This document shows, in pieces, positions 11,626 through 23,405 of a stretch of 64,000 nucleotides of DNA. The DNA comes from Zanthoxylum bungeanum (Eukaryota > Streptophyta > Magnoliopsida > Sapindales > Rutaceae), in assembly GCA_019454045.1 (NCBI GenBank), contig SKCR01038869.1, positions 45,366-109,365 of the forward strand, in the 5' to 3' direction. Both the position numbers and the translations under genes were made by a program. The stretch's first letter is position 1, and the number at the start of each line of letters is the position of its first letter. A model generated the notes under the pieces. That model was not told the DNA's origin, did no database searches, and saw only the letters and a program-made list of their open reading frames with translations.

Positions 11626-13504
11626 CAGGTTTTTCAGCATCAGTTTTCAGATACAGTTATCAGAGAAGGTTTTTATAAAAGGAAGTTTTCAGAAAACATA
11701 AGTTTTATAAGAAACTTTCAGAAAAGATAAGTTTTACAAAGAGATTTCAAACGAGACCTTCAGAAAAGAGTTCAGAATTCTCAGACGAGAAAAGAGTTTT
11801 CATATAAAGTTATTTCTTGAATTTTGGTTTTTGAACCAAACGTTTTCATTATAGTATTTCAGTTTTTACTCATCCACTCACTTAGATCATATAACGGTCT
11901 AACCCTCACTCCCAGTTTCCTTGTTTTGCAGGTATTCTCAGAGAACGAGCTCGGGAGGACGGATACTGATGCAGTCACTAGGTTATGGAGTCAACAAGTT
12001 CAAGTCAGAAAAGTGAGAGTTTAGTCAGAGTCAATTAGAAACCATGTACTAGTCTTGGGTTATGTGATAGTCATTGTAAAACATGTGTTATTAGTTTACA
12101 GCTACTAATGTAGAGTTTGCATGTTAAGTTATTAAGCTTGGGCTACGGCCCCACACATAAGAGATTTCAAACAGAGAAAAGAGTATTAGTAATTGTTTAT
12201 AGTTGGAGAGTCAGAGGCTCAAGAGAATAGTACGGCCTATTCCCTGCCGGTAGCATCTCCCGGATTGGGGATGTTTCAATTGAGTGGCCTAACAACTCTA
12301 GAATGGCAACCAAGTTATCCAATGACTAAAAGTGTGCTTATAAACCATTAATAAGCAAACTTTGTTTATATACATGCATACATCTTTCATTCAAGCTTCC
12401 AAACTTCATAACACAAATAAAAGAGAGTAGAGAAACAATATAACAACATATGTTGTAGCCAAGAACAAAAGAAATATTTTTTTCTTCTAAAGAAAAGTTG
12501 AAATTACTTACTAATTTGCAAGTTTTCTTCATTTTCTTTTTGGTTTCTTCACTTTTCCTCTCTAGTCTCTTATGTTTTTGTGCTCTTTGAAAGCTTAGAA
12601 TTATGAAGCAAATGAAAAATGAAACCCTTATATACTAGGGTTTGGACGAAATGGGCATAAAAGGAAAAAAAATTGTAATTTTTTTAACATTTAAAGGGAA
12701 GCCAAATTCGAATTGACTTCTTTTTCTTTATAACTAATACAAGTGTAACCAATTACACTTGGCCAAGTCCAACCATAATCATGATATAGATAAATGTATT
12801 TAATTATTCTAATTATTTAACAAATTTAAATAATTAGATAATTACTTAATACAAATATCAAAATATATGTTTCGTCAAATATATATATATATATCATATT
12901 TACTTTAAATATTCCATAATATATATGTTGGTGACAAGTGTCAAATATTTTATTTGACAAATAATTAATGTGTATTTAATAAAATCATATATTAAATCTA
13001 AATACACATTCATTTGGAAATGACCGAATAGCCCCTATGTATGTATCTTTTTGTTTAACCGTTAAACGATTTATAAATAATCAATATTATTTATAATAGT
13101 TACCCTAGTGCTCTACGAGTATGTTTTATTAGTGAGACTCTCTAGATTTAGGCATATTCGTCACGAAATCCAATTTCGTGTCTGTAGGCACTGCATTTTT
13201 GTATATAAGTCCCTATGATGAGTCTCATTTGGAGGCACTACCTTTTAAGTCACGGAAGTCACGAGAAACGGACGTCGGAAGGGGAAATTCAGAATAAGTA
13301 CGTCATCAGATTCATTTCACAAGTTCACTATTTTCGTTCGTGCTACGTTCGTTACTTCGTTCGAACGTCAAACAGATTGCGGGCGTTCGTTCCACGTTCG
13401 AGGAGGCGTTCGAACGGTGTCGGTAATTCTGGTTTTGCTGCTAGCCTCACACCCAAGCCCAATTAACCCACCAAAGCCCATAAAACACATCCCAATTAAT
13501 AAAA

Positions 13505-14428
13505 TGTTGGGGTTGGTGCTCAGAGCGCCAATTCCCGGTTGTATTTCTGTTAAATACTTCTGTAAAACATTATTATTATGAATAATATATGCAGTTTCTA
13601 TAATATAATCTATATTTCTATATGGTAAAGACGTAATGACCCTAGAATGATTAGTCATGATACAGTTGCAAAAGCGTCGCAACGGACATTGAGAATTATC
13701 ATGACGTTGTCATTCTCAGACAGTTCCTGGTCAAGGTTTACACTACTTGGTTAGTATAGTAAACCCGTTGAGACCGGTACATGTCGTATACTGGAATATA
13801 TGATTCCAATGGTTTCTCAATGAACCATTAGTCTTGGAGACTAGTATAGACTTGTAGGTGTTTATAGCGGATAAACACTGAACGACTCACCGAAGATTCT
13901 TAATGGATGGTACACCAGCGTCAATAAGAATCTTCTTGGGTTGAGTAGCACTTGTGATTCTTAGACTTGAGATGCCATTGTGGGCACATGAGACATCTTT
14001 TACACTTAGATGGCAGTCACGTCACCGATCTATTTAGATCATACCTCCGCCTGTTCGTTGGGTGTAGACAGATCCTCAGGGTGTCCTATGTGTATCAAGA
14101 TAGGATCCGTCAGTTCTGTGTATCAGAGCATAGGTAGTCCATATGATTATCAATCAGATAAAACCATGGGCCCGTGGTAAAGTTTGGAAGCTAGTTCTAA
14201 ACATTCTTTTTGAGATTTCTAATGGAATAGTCGACTGGATAATCCCGATAGAGATTTGACGTTTACATCTATATCTCTAGGATTTATCCGGATACCTGTG
14301 ACGGAGGAATTATACATTTGCCATGACCTCGACCTGTATGGTTCAGCGAGATTATCCGTGATCGTCATAATCTACGGGTGGATAGATTATGGACATGAAA
14401 TTTGATTTCGTGATGGATATACCTGAAT
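13505..14428 (+). repeat. 5' LTR of Copia A, truncated
   Basis: This stretch matches 19091-20013 of the 3' LTR and diverges after GGATATACCTGAATC. The other 1.44 kb of the LTR and any recognisable primer-binding site are missing, consistent with one deletion reaching from inside the LTR into the leader. Relatives S (minus) and H (63422, plus) both continue with CTAGAGAGTCTC at this point, as the 3' LTR does. That shows the short form is the derived one. Confidence 0.75.
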
Positions 14429-15128
14429 CAATGTTTAAACATGTTTTCTAGACTTTATGCATGCTTATTAGGATCTAAATTGGTTAGATTTAGGGTGTAT
14501 GACACTTAGCGGAAAATCCCTAATTAATAAGGTTTGAATGTAATGATGTATTTGATGCATGTTATATGGTCCGTCTTGTCAATACGGTTTATGAATACTT
14601 CTTTGTGACTACATCCGAGACCATGCCTCTGCTGTGAGGGTGTAGCCGATAAAATTTATTTATACCGGATGTATATCAGATACTAGGTAAATTCAAGTAA
14701 AAGCGGAATCTGAACGTGCCCTAGCTGTCAGGATTACGTAAGTAACTTGAGTTTACCATTGACGAGTTTAACCTTGGTACGTCTCCTTGTGGGCCTGCCT
14801 TCGCAGCGACAACGAGAAACGGCCAGGACCGGATACTTAGGAGTCACTATTGAGTGATTGACAAATGAGTTGTCTACCTGATGAATATACGTAGGCGAGA
14901 CCGTGCCTCTGCTGTGAGCCGAAATATATTCACGGGATCCACTTTTCACTATTAGTATTTAATTTAATTATTAAATATTTGTATTCTGTTTTGGGATTAC
15001 AGTAATGCATGATTTAGTGGGAGGGGCATATTAGATTAAAAATCCATGATCTAGTTTATGCTTTTGATATTATATGAAACTGCTTTATTTTTCTAACCGT
15101 TTTTCGTGATCTATATGATAGATTGGCG
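14429..15128 (+). other. Untranslated leader of Copia A
   Basis: Non-coding DNA between the truncated 5' LTR and the gag start. It holds a direct repeat: GAGACC(A/G)TGCCTCTGCTG is at 14610-14630 and again at 14899-14917, about 290 bp apart. I see no tRNA-complementary primer-binding site next to the LTR remnant, in line with its deletion. Confidence 0.55.
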
Positions 15129-16811
15129 ATGGCGGGACAATCCACAAATCAGTTTGCGCGTATGCTTGATGCGAACAAACTGAAAGGCGCTGAGAACTTT
15201 GCAGACTGGGAATTGGATTTGAGGATTGTCCTCGATTCCGAAAAGTTGGGTTATGTTCTTGAGGGTCCGTTGCCCCTAGCAGTGGGTGCGGATGCTTCGG
15301 AGGAGGAACGCCAATTTTTTGAAACTTGGAAGGATGATGATTTAAGGGTTAAATCATACATCCTTAGTTCACTTTCTCCGAAACTCAAGCAACAGTACTA
15401 TGGTATGTTAGATTCCTATAGTATGATGACGCGATTGAGACAATCATTTGAGAACCAGGAACAAGTGATTGTTCACAAAGTCGCCATGGAACTGTTCCAT
15501 GCGCGTCTGGATGAGGGGCAGAGTGTTAGCCCACATGTTCTTCAGATGATCGATTTGATCGATCAGTTGAGGCAACATAATCTCATCCTGAATGACATTC
15601 TCGGTAGGAGTGTCATTCTTGGTTCACTACCAGCTTCATTTCGCCAGTTCGTGATGTACTTCAACATGCACGGGACTGTCTGTACCTACCAAGAGCTACA
15701 TAGGATGTTGCTCACGGCAGAAGAGGACCTTAAGAAGGGAGTACCGACTCGCCCTCCTAGAACTACTTCTCTTTCGGCTTCTTCCCAAGGATGGTCCAAG
15801 GGAAAGAACAAGAAAGGCAAGAAGAAGAAGAAGGCTTTTGGTCCTCAACAACAGGCGAAGATTGCAAAGCCCAAAAGGGCTTCTGAAGACAAATGCCACC
15901 ACTGCGGCAAAGTTGGGCACTGGAAAAGGAATTGTCCTGATTACATTGCCCAAGTGAGGAGAGACAGAGCTTCTACATCAGGTACTTTTATTTTTCCAGT
16001 TATTGATTTATCTTTGGCTTGTGAAGCCGTTACATCCAGCTGGATTTTAGATTCTGCTTGTCCCATTCACATTTGTAATTCGTTGCAGGTGCTGAAGGAA
16101 AGTAGGAAACTGAAGCCTGGAGAGATGCAGTTGCGATTCGGGAGTGGAGACTATTTGGATGCAGTTGCAGTGGGAGTATGCGAGATCTCATTGCCGAATG
16201 GGACACTTTTGTTATATGACTGTCATTTTGTACCGGGATGTGTCGCTAATATTATATCACTTTTTGTATTAGATACAGAAAGCTTTTGTATTAATATTAA
16301 GAATAGTTCTTTGTATTTATATGATAAAAATAATATTCAGATCCTTTGTTGTCCAAACCAGCATGGTCATTATACATTGCAAGCTTCAAAAGATATATTA
16401 AATACTGGAGTTAATAAACGTAGTTTACCTGTAATTAATAATACTGAACTTTGGCATATGAGACTTGGTCACATTGGCGTCAAACGCCTTACCCAATTGG
16501 TTAGGAATGGTTTGATATCAGATCTTACCATTGAATCCTATCCAACTTGTGAATCCTGTATTCAGGGTAAGATGACCAAAGCCCCATTTTCTGGTGTTGG
16601 ACACCGCGCCACTGACTTACTGGAACTCGTACATTCTGATGTATGTGGTCCACTAAGTCAAACTGCTCACAGTGGTTATTCGTACTTCGTTACCTTTACC
16701 GATGATTTATCACGGTACGGTTATGTGTATTTGATGCGACATAAATCGGAAACCTTTGAAAAGTTCAAAGAGTTCCGAAATGAAGTAGAAAAACAAATTG
16801 GTAAATATTAA
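15129..16811 (+). pseudogene. Copia A gag, protease and integrase N-terminus (broken pol)
   Basis: The open frame from ATG 15129 encodes 560 aa. Residues 1-240 are the Copia gag (MAGQSTNQFARML start, later a Lys-rich stretch). A CCHC zinc knuckle (CHHCGKVGHWKRNC) lies near residue 256. The aspartic protease follows (WILDSACPIHIC near 309), with the usual Gly after DS replaced by Ala. Next comes the integrase zinc finger (HMRLGHI ... CESC), then the integrase core with its first catalytic Asp (HSDVCGP). The frame stops at 16811 because of a short deletion: plus-strand GGTAAATATTAAATG replaces a longer GGTAAATTCATCAAATG-type sequence seen in element E. Integrase continues in another frame. Confidence 0.9.
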
Positions 16812-17448
16812 ATGCCTTCGATCAGATCGAGGCGGTGAATATATGAGTGGTGAGTTCATGGATTATATGAAAGAGAATGGGATTCTCGCTCAATATACTC
16901 CTCCAGGTACACCACAGCACAATGGTGTATCTGAAAGGAGAAATCGGACTTTATTGGATATGGTCCGATCGATGTTGAGTTTCACAGATTTGCCCTATTA
17001 CTTATGGGGCTACTGTCTCTTAACAGCCGCACATCTTTTGAATAAGATTCCTTCAAAGGCTTTTCCTACGACACCGTATCAGATATGGTTCGGTAGGAGA
17101 CCAAATCTTAATTATATTAAGGTTTGGGGTTGTCCTGCCTATGTCAGGGTAACTCAGCAAAGTAAGCTTTCGCCTCGAGGGCAAAAGTTTAGGTTTGTTG
17201 GATATCCCTCGAACACGAGGGGATATCTGTTCTATGATACCGAGCATCGAAATGTGTTCGTAGCTCGCTTCGCAAAATTTCTAGAAGTAGAATTTTTGTC
17301 AGAAGGTGGTGATCATAGACAGGTTGAGCTTGATGAAGTCCAACCTGAAAACAACGAACCAACGGAGTAACCTGAAGTTCAAGTAGATGAATGACCTTCA
17401 ACACACACACTCCGTAGGTCGGAAAGGGTATCTAGACCTCCTGAACGC
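16789..17448 (+). pseudogene. Copia A integrase core, C-terminal part
   Basis: In the next frame the core continues (CLRSDRGGEYMSGEF, second Asp) through NGVSERRN (catalytic Glu) to the C-terminal region (WGCPAYVRV, FVGYPSNTRGY). In-frame TAA at 17368 and TGA at 17392 interrupt it before the reverse transcriptase. All three acidic residues are present across the two frames, but no single protein can be made from them. Confidence 0.88.
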
Positions 17449-18220
17449 TTGTATTTGATACAAGAAAAGAGTCTGGATGTTCTCTTAGTTGAAGAGACAG
17501 ATCCTTTCACCTATAGAGAATCGATGTTGGACATCGACTCCGTGAAATGGCAAAGTGCCATGAAATCCGAGATTGACTCAATGCATGAAAATCAAGTTTG
17601 GGACTTGATTCCGCTTCCCGAAGGAATTGTTCCTATCGGTTGTAAATGGGTTTACAAGAGAAAGCGCGGGCCTGACGGTAAGATTGAAACTTACAAGGCC
17701 CGACTGGTAGCAAAAGGTTACACGCAGCGACCTGGCGTCGACTACGATGACTTTTTTCGCCGGTGGCAATGCTTAAGTCTATCCGGATTTTGCTTTCTAT
17801 AGCTGCGTATCATGACTACGAGATTTGGCAATGGATGTCAAAACGGCTTTTCTAAATGGATTTCTTGATGAAGAAATCTATATGGAATAGCCGGAAGGTT
17901 TCACATCCAGCGAAACCTTGGGTATGGTATGTAAGCTTAAGAAGTCCATTTATGGACTTAAACAAGCTTCACGAAGTTGGAATCTTCGATTCGATGAGAT
18001 TATTAGATCGTCTGGTTTTCTCAAAAATTCGGAAGAATCCTGTGTGTATCAGAAGGCCAGTGGGAGCATGGTCATTTTTTTAGTCCTATATGTTGATGAC
18101 ATCATAATCATTGGGAATGATTTAGGAATGTTGCAAAGCGTGAAAGCGTACCTCTGTAAGAATTTCTCCATGAAGGACCTGGGAGAAGCTTCCTATGTCT
18201 TAGGGAATAAAACTCTATAG
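17449..18220 (+). pseudogene. Copia A reverse transcriptase (broken)
   Basis: The RT start is clear (VKWQSAMKSEIDSM, GCKWVYKRKRGPDGKIE, YKARLVAKGYTQRPGVDYD). A frameshift near 17750 interrupts it where a DETFSPVAMLKS-type sequence is expected. A second shift lies near 17825 before MDVKTAFLNGF, and TAG at 17888 replaces the Gln of YMEQPEGF. The palm motif YVDD is intact at 18089-18100, followed by IIIIGND and a thumb-like region (MKDLGEASYVLG). A TAG ends the frame at about 18220. Confidence 0.88.
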
Positions 18221-18275
18221 AGATAGACAAAGGAGGCTGATTGGGTTATCCCAATCAACGTACGTAGATAAGATC

Positions 18276-19074
18276 TTGGAACGGTATAGCTTTGGTAACT
18301 GTAAGACAGCAAACATACCGTTCAGACATGGGATTCATCTTTCCAAGAAGATGTGTCCACAAACAGAAGATGAGAAGGTTAGAATGTCTAACCAACCTTA
18401 TGCTTCATGTTTGGGTAGCATAATGTATGCCATGTTATGTACGAGGCCTTATATCAGTTTCGCTGTTAGCGTAACTAGTCGATATCAGTCCAATCCAGGT
18501 AATGACCATTGGATGGCCATTAAACATATCCTAAAGTATCTTAAAGGTACTAAGGATAAGTTGATAATATATGGAGGAAACGAACTGCAGGTTATGGGTA
18601 TACAGACTCCGATTTTCAATCGGATCCCGATGATAGAAAGTCTACATCTGGATTTGTCTTTACCCTTAACGGAGGTGCAGTTTGTTGGAAGAGTTCCAAA
18701 CAGGGATCGACAGCTGATTCCACCACTGAGGCGGAATATATTGCAGCTTCTGAAGCTGCAAAAGAGGCTGTGTGGATAAAGAACTTTATCACAGAATTGG
18801 AGTTGTCCCAAGTATCGAGAATGCGATTCCATTATACTGTGATAATACTGGAGCCATTGCGCAAGCAAAGGAACCGAGGGCGCATCAGAAGTCGAAGCAT
18901 GTGGAACGCAAGTACCACATCATTCGAGAGATCATGTCGCGAGGGGATATTGTCGTGTGCAATGTACCGAGTGAAGATAATGTAGCAGACCCGCTGACGA
19001 AGGCCATACCTCCGAAGCTGTTTGATAAACACGTGGAGTCGATGGGTATTAGATACAATCGATATTGGCACTAG
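18276..19074 (+). pseudogene. Copia A RNase H and pol C-terminus (broken)
   Basis: It contains the RT-RNase H connection (YASCLGSIMYAMLCTRP, then HWMAIKHILKYLKGTKD) and the RNase H part ([16 protein letters not shown] in shifted frames near 18730-18775, [29 protein letters not shown]), and ends ADPLTKAIPPKLFDKH and a stop at 19072-19074. Frameshifts lie near 18590 and 18770. The pol end is 16 bp from the 3' LTR, the usual Copia spacing. Confidence 0.88.
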
Positions 19075-19075
19075 A

Positions 19076-19090
19076 GCAAGTGGGAGATTT
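19076..19090 (+). promoter_or_regulatory. Polypurine tract of Copia A
   Basis: GCAAGTGGGAGATTT abuts the 3' LTR start TGTTGG at 19091. Same form as in elements Z and E. Confidence 0.85.
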
Positions 19091-21452
19091 TGTTGGGGTT
19101 GGTGCTCAGAGCGCCAATTCCCGGTTGTATTTCTGTTAAATACTTCTGTAAAACATTATTATTATGAATAATATATGCAGTTTCTATAATATAATCTATA
19201 TTTCTATATGGTAAAGACGTAATGACCCTAGAATGATTAGTCATGATACAGTTGCAAAAGCGTCGCAACGGACATTGAGAAGTATCATGACGTTGTCATT
19301 CTCAGACAGTTCCTGGTCAAGGTTTACACTACTTGGTCAGTATAGTAAACCCGTTGAGACCGGTACATGTCGTATACTGGAATATATGATTCCAATGGTT
19401 TCTCAATGAACCATTAGTCTTGGAGACTAGTATAGACGTGTAGGTGTTTATAGCGGATAAACACTGAACGACTCACCGAAGATTCTTAATGGATGGTACA
19501 CCAGCGTCAATAAGAATATTCTTGGGTTGAGTAGCACTTGTGATTCTTAGACTTGAGATGCCATTGTGGGCACATGAGACATCTTCTACACTTTGATGGC
19601 AGTCACGTCACCGATCTATTTAGATCATACCTCCGCCTGTTCGTTGGGTGTAGACAAATCCTCAGGGTGTCCTATGTGTATCAAGATAGGATCCGTCAGT
19701 TCTGTGTATCAGAGCATAGGTAGTCCATATGATTAGCAATCAGATAAAACCATGGGCCCGTGGTAAAGTTTAGAAGCTAGTTCTAAACATTCTTTTTGAG
19801 ATTGCTAATGGAATAGTCGACTGGATAATCCCGATAGAGATTTGACGTTTACATCTATATCTCTGGGATTTATCCGGATACATGTGACGGAGGAATTATA
19901 CATTTGCCATGACCTCGACCTGTATGGTTCAGCGAGATTATCCGTGATCGTCATAATCTACGGGTGGATAGATTATGGACATGAAATTTGATTTCGTGAC
20001 GGATATACCTGAATCTAGAGAGTCTCAATATGAAACATACTCGTAGAGCGCACTAGAGCAACATTAATAAATAATATTGATTATTTATAAAGTCGTTTAA
20101 AGGTTAAACGCAAGATACATGCTAAAGGGACTAGATAGTCATTTGCTTAATTATTGTGTATTTACATTTAATACTTGATTAATTAAATACACATTAATTA
20201 ATAGTCAAAATGAGTTACTTGACTTTTATCCTAAATGAATATATGTTTTTAATATTTAATGTATATATTATACATATATTTAATATATTTGTATTTGATT
20301 AATTAATTAATTATTTAATTGTTAAATGATTAAATTAATTAAGATATAAATATCTTACATTAGGATATATTAAGTAAATGATATTAGTTGCCTTAATTGA
20401 CTTTAATAAAATATCTAATAAAGTTGTTTTTGGATATTTATGCAAGTTGATTAAATGATAATTGAAATGAAATTGAAATTACAATTTCTTGTATTTGCCT
20501 TGATTTTCGGCCAAGGCTTAAATGTTACAAGTATAAATTGATTTTCATTTTCACTTTACACTTAACCTAATACACTTTAAAGAAAGAGAAAACTCCATTG
20601 AAGAAATTTAAAGAAAGCTTGAGAAAGAAAGAAAAATCAAAGAAAGCTTGGAATTTTAGTAAGTTTTTCAAACTTGCTATTAGAGAGGAAAATGTTCCTT
20701 AGGTTCTAGGCTTCAACATGTGATGTTCTTAGATTTATTCCTTCTTTATTTCTTTGTGTTTTTGTTGATGGTAGTTTTAATTGAAGTGTTGAGCATGTAT
20801 TGTGAAGGAAACTTGTGACTATTGTAGTTGTAAGGATTCTTTTAAGGTTTTGGAAACCATGTTGCTAATCTAGAGTTGTTGACCCACTCTTAGATGACCT
20901 AGATTTGATCTTGAGTTGTTTCATTGTGTTGAGACTTTGATTGGATGGAAGAATGGTGTTTTAGAAACATGATTTAAGTATTGGTTTCAAGTTTTTGACC
21001 TTGTACCATCTTTTGGCTTTTCATTTATGTTGAGTATTTGGATTTGTATATGATGCATGAAAATATTCGTCTGTTTGACCCTGGTCGGCACTTTTCTGGT
21101 CGGTCCTCGGCTGGTCGGTCCTCGGCTGGTCGGTCCTCGGCTGGTCGGGATCGGACATAATGTGGTCGGCTTTTTGTGGTCGGTCCTTGTCTGGTCGGAC
21201 ATAATGTGGTCGGCACTTTTGTGGTCGGTCCTCGTCTGGTCGGACATAATGTGGTCGGCACTTTTGTGGTCGGATTATTACTCCATTTGATCGGATCATA
21301 AATGTGAGTAATGTTTTAGTTTATGGGTGAAAACGAATAGATTATTCATATTAGATATTGAATAATCTACTCGGTATTTTGAAAAAGTTTTGAAATACGT
21401 TTTGCGCCTCAAACCCGCGCTTCCGCTGCGCCCAACCCGAATACCCCCTACA
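19091..21452 (+). repeat. 3' LTR of Copia A (2,362 bp)
   Basis: It runs from TGTTGGGG to CCCTACA, with TAAAA following. The first 920 bp match the 5' LTR. Then come AT-rich sequence (20040-20470), likely transcribed leader (20540-21050) and a minisatellite (21081-21275) close to the end. The final GCGCTTCCGCTGCGCC resembles the distal end of element E's LTR (CTTCCGCTGTGC on minus at 53582), which supports both boundaries. Confidence 0.82.
21081..21275 (+). repeat. TGGTCGG minisatellite in the Copia A LTR
   Basis: It starts with three to four tight copies of CTGGTCGGTCCTCGG (15 bp). Then come two to three longer units of about 47 bp containing CTGGTCGGACATAATG and TGGTCGGCACTTTTG. The array is open in several frames on both strands, which yields spurious repetitive frames of 77-92 codons. 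Confidence 0.88.
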
Positions 21453-21807
21453 TAAAACACATTTAAAACACATGGGAAATTAAATTAAATCTTAATTAAA
21501 TTAAACATTGAATTAAATAAAATATTTAAACCATTTACCAATTAAATAAAACATAAAATATAATCATACCTAATTAAGACAAATCAAATATATTAACTTC
21601 CTAACTAAACAAAATCACATACTAAATTAAAAAGATGTCATGCCTAATTAAAATCAATCATAACCAATTAAAAATATTGTATTCCTAATCTAAACCAAAT
21701 TTGTCCCCCATCAAATCCCTTGCTTTCCTTGTCCAACACCAAATCAAATCCTCCTTTTAATGCCAAATCCCTTCCTTGTGAGACAAGGTGAAGCCCTAGC
21801 CATTCTC

Positions 21808-21815
21808 TATATAAA
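21808..21815 (+). promoter_or_regulatory. TATA box, first X LTR
   Basis: TATATAAA sits within CTCTATATAAACAACACC and is followed by an A/C-rich leader. The same sequence is at the equivalent place in the second LTR. It gives X a plus orientation. Confidence 0.55.
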
Positions 21816-22689
21816 CAACACCTCTCCAAGGCATTCCACTCCCCTAGGGCACGCCCATTACAAGAAAAGAAGCAAAGAATTTCCAACCCATTTCCCCTAG
21901 CTCATTCACACAAGAAACACCCAAGCTCATACACACAACTCACACGAAAATCACAACACCCACAAGAAACACCCAAAGCTTATTGACACAACTCTCCCTC
22001 ACTCTCAATAATCGAAGATCACAAACCAAAGAACCCTCATTGCCTTGACCAAAACACATCTCGAACAGCCCCTTTACCTCATCAAAACAGCCCCCGAACC
22101 ACACCATAACACAACCGAAAATCACACCCAAAACAGTAGCCAAAACATCCCAAGAACAGTAACTAAAATACAGCAGCAGAACAGTAGCAAAACGGCAGCG
22201 AATCGGAGTCAAAAGCAGCAGCAAAAGACGGAGAACGACGACTCCAAACGGTGAGACAACGAACGAGAGCAGTGAACCAGTGAACCGGAAGAGTTGCGGA
22301 GCATCCACCCTTCCGACGATCGTGTGCCGTACATCCGAGAGGTGATTTAAAAGGTTAGACCTGAGGGTACTTTTCACACTCATCTTTATTTGATTTTTGT
22401 TATTTATCTTGATCGTATTTTAATTATTTGTTGAATCTTGTTTGTGTATGATGTGTGTTGTGGGTATTGGATGAATGGAAAAGTGTCGTCTCTTGTGGTA
22501 TATAGGATGGAAACCCGGACATAAATTTCATAGCCGATTCCGAATGGACGGTAGTATGATCTGTACTCGGGATACAACTCCACGTACCACTTGAGTAAAC
22601 GTCACACTCTTTTGTTTTATGTTGCTTCGGTTTATTTATTTTTCGTTATTTGAATTCTGCATGTTACTTTTGTATGTGTGATACAATCG

Positions 22690-22945
22690 AGCGCATGGGC
22701 TTATTAAGTCGGATTAAAGGTCCCCTATTTGGAGGGGTTAAAATCCTTTACCACGATGCTTTGCCGCGCCGGTTGATGTGTGTTCGGTTGAATGCAAGAT
22801 ATGTTCAATCGGATATACTAAGTTTGATATGATTGTCTTTATTTTTATATGCATTGAGATAAGCGCATGGGCTTAGTAAGTGTAATGAAAGGTCCTCTAA
22901 TTGAAGAGGTTACAATCCTTTGCCACGATGCTTCGCCGCGCCTCA
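22690..22945 (+). repeat. Doubled segment in the X LTR (also at 25472-25727)
   Basis: Two related segments of about 80 bp begin GCGCATGGGCTTA at 22691 and 22863. Each runs through AAAGGTCC(C/T)CTA and ends in CCACGATGCTT(T/C)GCCGCGCC. The pair is repeated in the second LTR. It is an old internal duplication, not a coding region. Confidence 0.7.
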
Positions 22946-22997
22946 TATTTCGCTATTTGCTTTTTTATGTATGTATTGCATCACATTTTGTGCATCA

Positions 22998-23405
22998 GGT
23001 CAGTTCCCGTTCGAACGCGTTATCAAACATTATACGAACGCGACCCTTCTGTTTTCCGTTCGAACGCGTTTTACAAACGCTACTCGAACGCGCATGCATT
23101 TTGTTTCATCAGGTCTGGATCTGTTCGAACGCATTATCGAACGCTATACGAACGCGAACCTTCTGTTTCCCATTCGAACGCGTTTTACAAACGCTACGCG
23201 AACGCACACGCACTTTCTTAGTCTTAGCATGCATCAGGTCTGGTTCCGTTCGAACGCGTTCTCGAACGCTACGCGAACGCATACGCACTTTCTTAGTCTT
23301 ATCATGCATCAGGTCTGGTTCCGTTCGAACGCGTTCTCAAACGTTATACGAACGCGAACCTTCTGTTTACCGTTCGAACGTGTTTACGAACGCTACACGA
23401 ACGCA
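22998..23405 (+). repeat. Palindromic minisatellite, first X LTR
   Basis: Five to six diverged units of about 75-105 bp are built on CGTTCGAACGCG (palindromic core CGTTCGAACG), alternating with CGAACGC and separated by CATCAGGTCTGG. The same words occur at the X start (13320-13425, again at 24065-24155). An open frame of 182 codons (22867-23415) with Arg/Ser/Asn repeats is a by-product of the array. Confidence 0.85.

Larger units (their letters stand above)
7793..12278 (+). mobile_element. 3' LTR of Gypsy element Y (about 2.6 kb net, interrupted)
   Basis: The LTR begins after the polypurine tract at 7793. It contains the phrase around 7970-8060 (CCATAACTTTCTC, TATCGTTGGAAAGC) that I associate with Tekay-like Gypsy LTRs, and a TATA box at 8205. 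It is interrupted at 8530/8531 by a 1.87-kb insertion and resumes at 10399. The late part has hairpin repeats (11330-11625) and ends near 12278, where sequence changes to minus-strand Copia LTR. The 3' boundary is judged from the typical late-LTR phrase GTAGCATCTCCCGGATTGG followed by GATGTTTCA. No 5' LTR is available for comparison. Confidence 0.65.
13505..21452 (+). mobile_element. Copia element A, nearly complete, nested in X
   Basis: Target duplication TAAAA lies at 13500-13504 and 21453-21457. The element starts TGTTGGGGTTGG and ends CCCCCTACA. It has a 5' LTR portion (13505-14428), a leader, a gag-pol region with frameshifts, a polypurine tract and a 3' LTR of 2,362 bp. The 5' LTR shares only its first 924 bp with the 3' LTR. 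By hand count about 13 of these 924 positions differ (about 1.4%), so insertion is fairly recent, yet the coding region is already broken. Domain order is that of Ty1/Copia. Confidence 0.88.

Noticed and set aside
12281..13182. Independent solo LTR at the left border of X
   Set aside because: It joins exactly with 26772-27724 across the GTGTC duplication, so it is half of one LTR.
17449..18220. Possible endogenous pararetrovirus, because of RT with YVDD
   Set aside because: Integrase precedes RT, a protease DSA motif and Copia-type LTRs with target duplications are present. This is Ty1/Copia, not a pararetrovirus.
20987..21299. Repetitive frames rich in Arg, Thr and Pro
   Set aside because: They are by-products of the TGGTCGG minisatellite in the Copia A LTR.
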